Positions 1 through 7,031 of a stretch of 8,255 nt of DNA are shown piece by piece. Source of the stretch: an uncultured Christensenella sp. Its GTDB lineage: Bacteria; Bacillota; Clostridia; Christensenellales; Borkfalkiaceae. A model generated the notes under the pieces. It saw nothing but the letters and a program-made list of their open reading frames with translations. It was not told where the DNA came from and made no database searches. The translations under genes were made by a program, and so were the position numbers. The DNA is taken from positions 1 to 8,255 of the forward strand of contig CAJTQE010000069.1 in NCBI GenBank assembly GCA_910578655.1, written 5' to 3'. Each line of letters starts with the position of its first letter. The stretch's first letter is position 1.

Positions 1-1419
1 TGTCGGGATTTCCACCCCCTCCGATTTTGCTATGTAACTTAATAATTGTTCTTTTTTTGCCTGCTTTACTTTAATAAACTCGTTTACCGTTTCTTCTTTA
101 AAGCCGTTCAAACTGTCCAGTCTTGAAATATCCGTTCTCCACCCACTGCCTATTGTTTTATCCAAAAGCTCAGATAATTCTTTATTGCACAATTCAAGCC
201 AACGGCGGTGAGTTATACCGTTTGTTTTGTTTTGCAATTTGTGCGGATAAAATTTATGCGCGGTAGAAAACAATTTGCTTTTTAAAATTTCGGTATGCAA
301 CGCTGCCACTCCGTTTACTGTTTTAGCAATATAAACGGCGAGTTTAGCCATATAGAATCGACCTGCTGAATATATAGCCATTTCAGAAATTTGCTTTTCA
401 TCGCAACCCAGTTCCTTATATTCACGTACAGCGTATTCGTTGATTTTTATCATTATGTCTGAGATTTCCGGCAAAATCTTTTTTACATAATCTTCACTCC
501 AGCACTCTAATGCCTCCGGCAAAATTGTGTGGTTTGTATAAGCAAAAGTACGTTTTGCAAGCTTTAAAGCATCCGCAAAAGTCATACCGTACCTTGTGGT
601 AAGCAACCTTATAAATTCAGCTACTGCAATAACCGGATGAGTATCGTTCAATTGAATTACGTTATAATCGGGAAATTTATCGAAATTTTGACCATGCTGT
701 GCGGCGAATCCGTCTAAAAGCTCACCGACAGCCGCCGCCGAAAAGAAATATTCCTGACGAAGACGTAAAATCTTTCCGTATTCCGTGTCGTCCGCAGGAT
801 AAAGATACTCGCTGATTTTTTCTGCTTCGGAACTTCCTTCGGCTTGAAATAAACGTAATCTGTTAATCTTCTTACCAAAAACAGGCATGTCGTAAGGCAC
901 AGCGTAAACTTTCATATCGGCAAACTCTATAAGCCTTTTTTCATCATCTCGGCGGATAGACCAAGGGTCTCCGTAACGCTGCCAATCATCCGGCAGTTCT
1001 ACTTGAAAACCGTTTTTTATTGCCTGTTTAAAAAGTCCGTATTTATAGCGAATACCGTAGCCGTTGAGCGGTAAACCTAAACCGGCAGCCGAATCGAGAA
1101 AACAAGCCGCCAATCTTCCCAGTCCGCCGTTGCCGAGTGCGGCATCCTCAATCTCTTCGAATATGTTTATGTCTATGCCTTTTTCCGAAAGCACGACTTT
1201 CGTTTCTTCAAGAACGCCCAGTTCTAAAAGATTGTTATAAAAACTGCGTCCTATCAAAAACTCCATTGAAAGATAATAAGCACTTTTACCGTTGAAAGAT
1301 TTTTCATCATCTGTACCGCATTTCATTGCAAGAGCAGAAATATCGTTATACAGCTCTATTGTAGATTTGCCGTTTGTATCGAGCTCTTTTAATTTTTCAA
1401 TAAACTTTATTTTGTCCAT
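1..1419 (-). CDS. glgP: Alpha-glucan (glycogen/maltodextrin) phosphorylase, GT35, N-terminal 473 residues (C-terminus outside window)
   Basis: Cytosolic enzyme that uses phosphate to cleave the non-reducing-end alpha-1,4 glucose of maltodextrin or glycogen, releasing glucose-1-phosphate; PLP-dependent in this family. My translation is open without a stop from the ATG at 1419 to the window edge. Family signatures in order: SMEFLIGR (residues 51-58), ALGNGGLGRLAACFLDS (94-110), YGLFKQ (127-132), LPDDWQRYGDPW (142-153), LNDTHP (257-262), NHTILPEALE (306-315), VNGVAALHTEILK (378-390) and QNKTNGITHRRWL (406-418). The PLP-binding lysine and the rest of the C-terminal lobe fall beyond the window, so completeness cannot be judged. 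The N-terminus is short: SMEFLIGR starts near residue 51 rather than about 65-75 as in E. coli MalP or the muscle enzyme. The start is supported by AAGGTG 5 nt upstream. It lies 28 nt after the ATPase stop, so it is probably the same transcript, which points to imported maltodextrin as substrate, although storage glycogen remains possible. Confidence 0.95.
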   Translation of the reverse strand, partial: MDKIKFIEKLKELDTNGKSTIELYNDISALAMKCGTDDEKSFNGKSAYYLSMEFLIGRSFYNNLLELGVLEETKVVLSEKGIDINIFEEIEDAALGNGGLGRLAACFLDSAAGLGLPLNGYGIRYKYGLFKQAIKNGFQVELPDDWQRYGDPWSIRRDDEKRLIEFADMKVYAVPYDMPVFGKKINRLRLFQAEGSSEAEKISEYLYPADDTEYGKILRLRQEYFFSAAAVGELLDGFAAQHGQNFDKFPDYNVIQLNDTHPVIAVAEFIRLLTTRYGMTFADALKLAKRTFAYTNHTILPEALECWSEDYVKKILPEISDIMIKINEYAVREYKELGCDEKQISEMAIYSAGRFYMAKLAVYIAKTVNGVAALHTEILKSKLFSTAHKFYPHKLQNKTNGITHRRWLELCNKELSELLDKTIGSGWRTDISRLDSLNGFKEETVNEFIKVKQAKKEQLLSYIAKSEGVEIPT

Positions 1420-1424
1420 AATTT

Positions 1425-1430
1425 CACCTT
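1425..1430 (-). promoter_or_regulatory. Ribosome binding site of the phosphorylase gene
   Basis: AAGGTG on the minus strand, with a 5-nt spacer to the ATG at 1419-1417. It fixes the start of the edge-truncated phosphorylase gene. The spacer is short but functional by usual standards. Confidence 0.6.
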
Positions 1431-1447
1431 GTCAAGCCGTATATTGA

Positions 1448-3343
1448 TTAAATTATTTTAATTTCTTTTTCCTTTTCAAAAATTCCGATTTTCTCCATAT
1501 CCGGCGCGATAAAAATATCGCCGGCGTATTCTATATCCGTTTTAACATAAACAGTGCTGTTGTTTACCGTACATTTTAAAAATTTACTCTCGCCGTAATC
1601 TAAAATGCTTTCAACCTTTGCCGGGATTCCTGCCTCCGAGACCACCGTATCGAAAATTCCGCACTCCATTTTAAGCTGTGATGAAAATGCCTTTTTTAGT
1701 CCAAACGCAGAAAATATTTTTTGCGAAGCATCATCCGATGCCCTGAAAAATACGTTTTCTGTCAAAAAACCAAATTCTATCACTTTTTTATTAATAACTT
1801 TACCGTTCTGCTCTATTTTGCGCAGAGTTTTGCGTTTAATAAACGAACAGTCGAAACTGTTTACTTCCGGAATGGGCGATATTACTTTTTTACCCTCCGC
1901 AAAAACGGTTAATTTTTTGAAGTCTATTCCGATATTAACCGTTTTCCCGTTGATTTTTTCGTGTGATAATGCAAACAGTCTGTTGCCGTTAACTGCCAAT
2001 GCAAGCAAATATATTCCGTTAATCTCCTCGCAAGAAACTATTTCCGCCTTGATTTTTCCGTTGAAAGTCAACGCGTTTGAAGGCAGAAGCATTTCGCCGT
2101 TTACGTTTACACAATTTATTGCAGAAGGAATTTCAAGCTCAGTTCCAAAGAATTTAAGTTTACCATCGTTAATTTGACAATCTAAATAATTATATTCAGG
2201 AACACGCGGTAATACGGACTGCTCCGTTTCCTTATCAAACAAGTGCGCTTTACTGATGTCAAGCGCAACTTTTATATTATCGCCGGCATTAATTTCATTT
2301 CCGCAATTGTCCTTAATGATAATTCGCGAATTACCCGTCTCGTCATGACCGCCTAGTAAATCAGCATAAATAAGCGTTTCGTTTCCAAGTTCCTCTCTAT
2401 GAGAAACGACGGCGTCTATTACGACACGGTTATTCCGCAAACCGTTTTCCGCAAGGGAAACGTCCTCAGCACGGAAACCTATATAAACTTTAGCCTTACC
2501 GTCAAGAATTGAAGATTTGGCTTTATACAGCATCGAATAGGGCACTTTGATATCCGCATCGGAGCAGTCAAGTTTAATTATAACGTTTTCCCCGTCCTTT
2601 TTCAGCGTACCCTCGAAAAAGCTCATCTGCGGAGTACCGATAAAGCCTGCAACAAATTTATTTGCAGGATAATTATAAAGATTTTTGGGAGTATCGATTT
2701 GCTGAACATATCCGTCCTTCATAACCACGATACGCGTACCCATCGTCATCGCCTCAACCTGGTCGTGCGTAACGTAAATGAATGTAGTTCCAAGCTTTTT
2801 GTGCAGCTTTGCAATCTCTGCTCTCATCTGGGTTCTGAGTTTCGCATCAAGGTTTGAAAGAGGTTCATCTAACAGCATAACTTTGGGCTCGCGAACTATA
2901 GCACGTCCGAGTGCGACCCTTTGCCTCTGTCCGCCGGACATTTCTTTAGGCTTTTTCCCGAGATAGTCGGTTATACCTAAAATTTCAGCCGCCTCAATTA
3001 CCTTATTATGTATTTCGTCTTTGGACAATTTTCTAAGCCTAAGCCCAAACGCAATATTTTCATAAACTGTCATATGAGGATAAAGTGCGTAATTTTGGAA
3101 CACCATTGCTATATCTCTATCCTTTGGTTCCATATCATTTACAACAATATCGCCTATTTTAAGTTCGCCTGCCGAAATATCTTCTAACCCTGCAATCATT
3201 CTGAGCGTTGTAGATTTTCCGCAACCCGACGGCCCGACGAAAACGATAAACTCTTTATCTGCTATCTCCATATTGAAGTCGTTTACCGCCTTAGTGCCGT
3301 TTGAATATACTTTATAAATATGTTTTAAACTTACGTCAGCCAT
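1448..3343 (-). CDS. malK: ABC sugar transporter ATPase, MalK/MsmX/UgpC type, with a long C-terminal extension
   Basis: Cytoplasmic ATPase that would form the nucleotide-binding dimer driving the adjacent MalF-MalG permease. The ATPase domain (about residues 1-235) has every catalytic element: Walker A GPSGCGKST (37-45), Q-loop Q83, signature MSGGQ (135-139), Walker B VMLLDEP (155-161) with catalytic E160, D-loop SNLD (163-166) and switch H193. The usual MalK-type TOBE/OB regulatory domain follows (about 240-378), including GFRAEDVSL (289-297) and the closing motif LDISKAHLFD (361-370). Family members normally end here at about 360-380 residues; this protein continues to 631 (see the separate entry for 1451-2203). 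The start has AAAGGTG 7 nt upstream, and the N-terminus MADVSLKHIYKVY matches the family. It begins 13 nt after malG, so it is a dedicated ATPase rather than the unlinked shared MsmX seen in many Gram-positives. The name malK is by function and context; msmX or ugpC would be equally defensible labels. Confidence 0.95.
   Translation of the reverse strand: MADVSLKHIYKVYSNGTKAVNDFNMEIADKEFIVFVGPSGCGKSTTLRMIAGLEDISAGELKIGDIVVNDMEPKDRDIAMVFQNYALYPHMTVYENIAFGLRLRKLSKDEIHNKVIEAAEILGITDYLGKKPKEMSGGQRQRVALGRAIVREPKVMLLDEPLSNLDAKLRTQMRAEIAKLHKKLGTTFIYVTHDQVEAMTMGTRIVVMKDGYVQQIDTPKNLYNYPANKFVAGFIGTPQMSFFEGTLKKDGENVIIKLDCSDADIKVPYSMLYKAKSSILDGKAKVYIGFRAEDVSLAENGLRNNRVVIDAVVSHREELGNETLIYADLLGGHDETGNSRIIIKDNCGNEINAGDNIKVALDISKAHLFDKETEQSVLPRVPEYNYLDCQINDGKLKFFGTELEIPSAINCVNVNGEMLLPSNALTFNGKIKAEIVSCEEINGIYLLALAVNGNRLFALSHEKINGKTVNIGIDFKKLTVFAEGKKVISPIPEVNSFDCSFIKRKTLRKIEQNGKVINKKVIEFGFLTENVFFRASDDASQKIFSAFGLKKAFSSQLKMECGIFDTVVSEAGIPAKVESILDYGESKFLKCTVNNSTVYVKTDIEYAGDIFIAPDMEKIGIFEKEKEIKII
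1451..2203 (-). other. C-terminal extension of the ATPase: two extra diverged TOBE/OB-type units
   Basis: Residues 381-631 of the ATPase. The stretch repeats the layout of the normal regulatory domain (unit 1, residues 240-378) twice more: unit 2 about 384-488 and unit 3 about 494-627. Each unit ends with a similar strand: LDISKAHLFD (361-370), IDFKKLTVF (473-481) and PDMEKIGIF (614-622). Units 1 and 2 are each followed by a matching linker, VPEYNYLDC (381-389) and IPEVNSFDC (491-499). The central strands also align: AVVSHREELGNETLIY (311-326), AEIVSCEEINGIYLLAL (433-449) and AKVESILDYGESKFLKC (575-591). Domain identity is inferred by eye. The function is unknown; possible roles are binding a regulator, stabilising the dimer or sensing sugar. 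Confidence 0.6.
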
Positions 3344-3350
3344 TTTTAAT

Positions 3351-3357
3351 CACCTTT
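3351..3357 (-). promoter_or_regulatory. Ribosome binding site of the ATPase gene, overlapping the malG stop
   Basis: AAAGGTG on the minus strand, with a 7-nt spacer to the ATG at 3343. Its first base is the last base of the malG TAA stop codon (3359-3357), so a ribosome terminating on malG sits on this site. This suggests coupled translation. Confidence 0.55.
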
Positions 3358-4217
3358 TATCCCTTTACGGAACCTCCCGTAATGCCCTCCACATAGTAAC
3401 GTTGCAGCCATATAAACAGAGCCGTTATAGGAATTGAAACAACAACGGCGGCAGCACAGAATACCGTAAAGTAATCGCTTGCAAGCACAGAGTTGTCTAT
3501 CCACGATTTCATACCGACTGCAACCGTATATTTATCAGAGTCGCCGAGCATAATGAACGACGAAAACATATACTCTCCCCAAGGCGCTATAAACGCCGTA
3601 AGAATTGTATAAATAATTATAGGCTTAGCCAGCGGCAAAATTATTTTTACAAGCACCGTGTGTCGGCTTGCTCCGTCGATACGTGCGGCTTCATCCAACG
3701 ATTTCGGTATCGTGTCAAAGAAACCTTTGCAAATGTAATACTGCATTGCCGAACTCGCCGAATATACCAATATCAACCCGAACAGATTTTGCGTTAGATT
3801 AATTTCTTTCAAAACGAAATACACTGCCGTCATAGATAAAAATCCCGGAAACATACCGAGTATAAGCATAATATTCATCAGCGGCTTACGCATTTTAAAA
3901 CGAAGCCTTGACAGCGCATAACTCGTCATAAGCACTATAACAGTCTGAACTATCGTAACAACCACGGAAACAAGCATCGTATTGCCGTACCAGATTAAAA
4001 ACTTGGTTTCTGTAAACAGCCTTACATAGTTGTTAAAAGTCCAGCGTCTGGGAAAAATCGTATTAGACGCCATTCCCGAACCTCCGCTGAATGACTGAAT
4101 TATAAGTATTAAAAACGGTATAAGCCAAACAGCAGATATTAATATAAGTATCGAATAAACTATAATATTCGAAGCCCGCTCTTTTCTTTTTTTACTTCTG
4201 AACTTCACGTTAGCCAT
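3357..4217 (-). CDS. malG: Maltodextrin ABC transporter permease, MalG type
   Basis: Inner (cytoplasmic) membrane subunit that pairs with MalF to form the sugar channel. It has 286 residues, normal for MalG (about 280-296). About six hydrophobic segments can be seen, near residues 17-40, 79-101, 114-136, 142-162, 197-218 and 248-271, after a short basic N-terminus (KFRSKKRKER). The cytoplasmic EAA coupling loop is present: DEAARIDGAS (175-184) followed by KIILPLAKP (191-199). The usual C-terminal end, RYYVEGITGGSVKG, is intact. Translation starts at an ATG that overlaps the malF stop by one base (TAATG), with AGGAGG 10 nt upstream. Maltodextrin specificity is inferred from the neighbouring GH13 enzyme and phosphorylase rather than from the permease itself. 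Confidence 0.92.
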   Translation of the reverse strand: MANVKFRSKKRKERASNIIVYSILILISAVWLIPFLILIIQSFSGGSGMASNTIFPRRWTFNNYVRLFTETKFLIWYGNTMLVSVVVTIVQTVIVLMTSYALSRLRFKMRKPLMNIMLILGMFPGFLSMTAVYFVLKEINLTQNLFGLILVYSASSAMQYYICKGFFDTIPKSLDEAARIDGASRHTVLVKIILPLAKPIIIYTILTAFIAPWGEYMFSSFIMLGDSDKYTVAVGMKSWIDNSVLASDYFTVFCAAAVVVSIPITALFIWLQRYYVEGITGGSVKG

Positions 4218-5722
4218 TACATAAAATCCTCCTCGTTTTTAACCGATTTGGAACGGTTGTAAAGAATGAGCGAAAGCACTGCAACTATTATAAACGTAAA
4301 TATACCTATTACCGAAGCAAGCCCGTATTGACTTTCGCTTACCGTAAGTTTATACAGCCAGGTTATCAAAAGGTCGGTCTTACCGGCAAACTGCATATCA
4401 AGAGACGACGGATTTCCGCCCGTAAGCAAAAATATTACGTTAAAGTTATTCAGGTTACCGATAAACTGAGTTATAAGGTAAGGCGTTGTTATATGAAGCA
4501 TATAAGGAAGCGTAATTTTCATATATGCCCTTACAGGACTCGCTCCGTCCATACGCGCCGATTCGTATAAATCCTCAGGTATATTCATTAAGATACCCGT
4601 ACAGATTAGCATAGAATAAGGAATACCTATCCACATATTTACAACGACTACCGTTATTTTTGCTGCAGTGCCGTCTGTAAGGAAAGGTATCGGTTTGCTT
4701 ATCCAGCCCCAATTCAGCAAAATATTGTTTAATAAGCCTTGCTCTGAAAGAAGCTGCGACATAAACATCAAAGAGACGAATTGCGGAACGGCTATCGTCA
4801 TAACAAGGATTGTACGGAAAACTTTTTTACCCCGTACACCTTTCTTGTTAATAAGAATGGCAACTACCATTCCTAATATGTAGTTGGTAAACGTTGCAAG
4901 TACAGCCCAAACTATTGTCCACAGCAACACTTCGCCGAACGTATAAGCGAATACTTTACTGTTTGCGGAAATGCCTCCGCCTAAAACGTTTACGAAATTG
5001 TCCATACCAACCCATTGAAATAATTCTTTGGGCGGATAATGCACCTTGTCAAAGTTGGTAAACGCAATAAATATCATAAAGAATATAGGCAAAATGGTAA
5101 ACACTATTAAGCCCAACAGAGGAATTGATAACAATGACTTATGATAATTTTCGTTGGCATAAGAACGCAACTCTGCTTTAATGTCTGGAAGTTTAAGTTT
5201 AGCTTCCTCAAATTGTTGAGTCAGGTAACTGCCTTTTACGTTCTGATACCACACGAAAACAAACCCGACCATAATAAACAGGGTGAGCAGGGAATAAAGC
5301 AATATAAGCAAACTGTTATCGTAATACTTATAAGTAAAAATCCCCAAATCTTCGTCCCATACCTCGACACGGGCAACCTCGCCTAAACTCCCCATTTTAG
5401 AAAGGTATTTCCAACCGAAAAAAACCATATATAAAACAAAACAAATTTCAAATACGAGATAAAAAATTCCGCGCAGATATTGCTTTCTTGCTATCAATCC
5501 GAAACCCATTGCTCCGAATGACAAACGAGTTTTCCAATCTCCGTCTTTCGCCGCTTTACCGATATTGATAAAAATACCGAAAAAACCAAGCCATAGTTTA
5601 TATAATTTTTTAGGTATCCCCTTAAAAAATGCCGAAAAAGCCGCAGGCAAGCGCTTGAAAAAATTTTTAAAGTTAAACCAAAACTTTTCAAGCGGCGACA
5701 TTTTCAGATATTCCAAATCCAT
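4217..5722 (-). CDS. malF: Maltodextrin ABC transporter permease, MalF type, with long N-terminal region
   Basis: Membrane permease partner of MalG. It has 501 residues, longer than the ~430-450 common in Gram-positive relatives and close to E. coli MalF, but built differently. The first ~80 residues are a cytoplasmic, aromatic and lysine-rich stretch with an 11-residue repeat feel (FFKRLP at 21-26, FFKGIP at 32-37). Hydrophobic segments lie near 84-104, 137-159, 199-222, 262-291, 303-325, 355-378, 408-432 and 466-488, eight in all, as in MalF. The loop between the third and fourth segments is only about 40 residues, so the large P2 domain of enterobacterial MalF is absent. The EAA loop is YESARMDGAS (386-395) followed by KITLPYM (402-408). 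NLNNFNVIFLLTGGNPSS (423-440) matches the MalF family. The start has GGAGAGGG upstream (GGAG spacer 7 nt) and lies 13 nt after malE. The C-terminus overlaps the malG start by one base. Confidence 0.93.
   Translation of the reverse strand: MDLEYLKMSPLEKFWFNFKNFFKRLPAAFSAFFKGIPKKLYKLWLGFFGIFINIGKAAKDGDWKTRLSFGAMGFGLIARKQYLRGIFYLVFEICFVLYMVFFGWKYLSKMGSLGEVARVEVWDEDLGIFTYKYYDNSLLILLYSLLTLFIMVGFVFVWYQNVKGSYLTQQFEEAKLKLPDIKAELRSYANENYHKSLLSIPLLGLIVFTILPIFFMIFIAFTNFDKVHYPPKELFQWVGMDNFVNVLGGGISANSKVFAYTFGEVLLWTIVWAVLATFTNYILGMVVAILINKKGVRGKKVFRTILVMTIAVPQFVSLMFMSQLLSEQGLLNNILLNWGWISKPIPFLTDGTAAKITVVVVNMWIGIPYSMLICTGILMNIPEDLYESARMDGASPVRAYMKITLPYMLHITTPYLITQFIGNLNNFNVIFLLTGGNPSSLDMQFAGKTDLLITWLYKLTVSESQYGLASVIGIFTFIIVAVLSLILYNRSKSVKNEEDFM
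4228..4233 (-). promoter_or_regulatory. Ribosome binding site of malG, inside the end of malF
   Basis: A perfect AGGAGG on the minus strand, within the malF codons for EED. It is 10 nt from the malG ATG (4217-4215) and only 5 nt from the in-frame ATG that is malF's last codon, which is followed at once by TAA. The layout ATG-TAA-TG places the malF stop and the malG start in one shared site. Confidence 0.65.
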
Positions 5723-5735
5723 ATTCCCTCTCCAA

Positions 5736-7013
5736 TTAATTTATCGACGATTTCATCAATTCTACCATTTTGTTCAGTCTTTCCTGATATGATAGTTTAC
5801 CTCCGCTACCCGTCTCATTTAATAAATCGTCAATTATATTGAGTCCGTAAGATTTCAAAGGTTCCCAAAAATTGGAAGGAACTGAAACCTGATCCACCGC
5901 AAACGCGTTCTGCTTATTCAACGCCTTGACTGTAGCATCGTTTTTGACCTCATCAAGCGCCGACACCGCATTATTTGTGGGAACCGTCAGATGTTTGTCA
6001 AAACGGACTTTCTGCATAGCTTCGCTTGAAAGAAATTTTGCAAGTCTGTGAGCTTCGGCAGGATTTTCGCAATGAGAATTTACTCCCAAAAGCTTATAGC
6101 CCTTAAAAGAAGCAAGCTGTTTTGTTTCTCCGTCAACGGTTACAGTAGGAAGTTTACATACGCCGTAATTCGCTCCGAGTTTTTCTTGCACAGACTTAGC
6201 CAGCCAAGTTCCGGTCACAACCGCTGCCATAGCGCCGGTTCCGAACTTATCCGTAATAGTGCTGTTGTCGGTACTCTTACCCGCAAAAGCTTTACTCGAC
6301 GCAAGTTTATGCATAGCTTTAGAAGCCTTAATACCTTCTGCGCCGTTAAAACCCTCCAAACCGACTGCGGTTTCTTTAAAGTTGTTTTTATAATCGTACT
6401 CTACGCTGTAATCACAGCCGAACGTGAAAAACCACCCTGCCGTGTACCAAGGCACGTCCAACGCCCAGCCGATTTGTTTGTTTTTATTCTCACACGCGGC
6501 AATGATACCTTCAAGCGTTGCCGTCTGTTCTTCCGTAATAACGGATTTGTCGTACATTAAAAAGCATCCGCTATCCGAAGCATACGGATAACCGTAAATC
6601 TCCTCTTTGTCCGTCCCGTAATATACGGAGCCGGATTCAATCGACTCGGAACTGTTGTTTGATTTTATAAATTCAAGGTTCGTTCCGCCTATTCTCGCCA
6701 ACGCGCCTGCGCGCAAAAGCGGAATTAGCTGGTCATTAGCATAACAATATACATCGGCGGCAGCAGAAACGTCCTTGCTTACGTTGCTGTAAGCCATATC
6801 CTCTTCGCCGATACCGACTTTTATACTGTAATTTTTATCCGGATTAGCTTTTTTAAATTCTTCAACCATTTCCTTAAAAGTCGCCTCCTGCGCGGCAGAG
6901 GCCCAAACGGTTAATTCTATAACGTCGCCCTTACTTCCGCAGCCGGCAGCACACGCCATAGCCCCGAACCCGAGCAAACCGCATACAAGCAATGATGTAA
7001 TTTGTTTTTTCAT
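5736..7013 (-). CDS. malE: Maltodextrin-binding lipoprotein, MalE type (extracellular solute-binding protein family 1)
   Basis: Captures maltodextrin outside the membrane and delivers it to MalF-MalG. It has 425 residues, usual for the family. The N-terminus is a lipoprotein signal peptide: MKKQ, a hydrophobic core, then two possible lipid-anchored cysteines, C21 (AMAC) or, more likely, C25 (AAGC followed by GSKGD). The mature part starts with a typical first strand, VIELTVWASAAQEATFKEMV (31-50). Other family-like stretches are YGYPYASDSGCFLMYDKSVI (140-159), the M262AAVVTGTW strand region, and KGYKLLGVNSHCENPAEAHR (304-323) with VPTNNAV (344-350). Six cysteines (90, 150, 174, 200, 286, 315) remain in the mature protein, many for an exported binding protein. 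The ATG at 7013 is preceded by AGGAG with a 9-nt spacer. The gene begins 18 nt after the GH13 stop. The ligand is inferred from neighbours; a related oligosaccharide is possible. Confidence 0.93.
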   Translation of the reverse strand: MKKQITSLLVCGLLGFGAMACAAGCGSKGDVIELTVWASAAQEATFKEMVEEFKKANPDKNYSIKVGIGEEDMAYSNVSKDVSAAADVYCYANDQLIPLLRAGALARIGGTNLEFIKSNNSSESIESGSVYYGTDKEEIYGYPYASDSGCFLMYDKSVITEEQTATLEGIIAACENKNKQIGWALDVPWYTAGWFFTFGCDYSVEYDYKNNFKETAVGLEGFNGAEGIKASKAMHKLASSKAFAGKSTDNSTITDKFGTGAMAAVVTGTWLAKSVQEKLGANYGVCKLPTVTVDGETKQLASFKGYKLLGVNSHCENPAEAHRLAKFLSSEAMQKVRFDKHLTVPTNNAVSALDEVKNDATVKALNKQNAFAVDQVSVPSNFWEPLKSYGLNIIDDLLNETGSGGKLSYQERLNKMVELMKSSIN

Positions 7014-7031
7014 AAAACTATTCTCCTGATT

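Noticed and set aside
1430..1435. TTGACA on the minus strand just before the phosphorylase gene, like a -35 box
   Set aside because: It is about 10 nt from the start codon; a matching -10 element would fall inside the coding sequence and no TATAAT-like match is there.
1605..2177. A 190-codon open frame on the plus strand opposite the ATPase extension
   Set aside because: It is antisense to a conserved-looking repeat region of the ATPase, has no recognisable domain, and sits within a fully one-directional operon. It is best explained as a shadow of the real gene.
5648..5657. Palindrome CAAGCGCTTG inside malF, suggestive of a cre site
   Set aside because: It has four mismatches to the loose cre pattern, lies within codons for the conserved-looking KRLP segment, and is only 10 bp, which is common by chance.
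6048..6560. A 170-codon open frame on the plus strand opposite malE
   Set aside because: It is wholly antisense to a clear binding-protein gene, and its composition (many R, F, S, C) is typical of a reverse-strand shadow.
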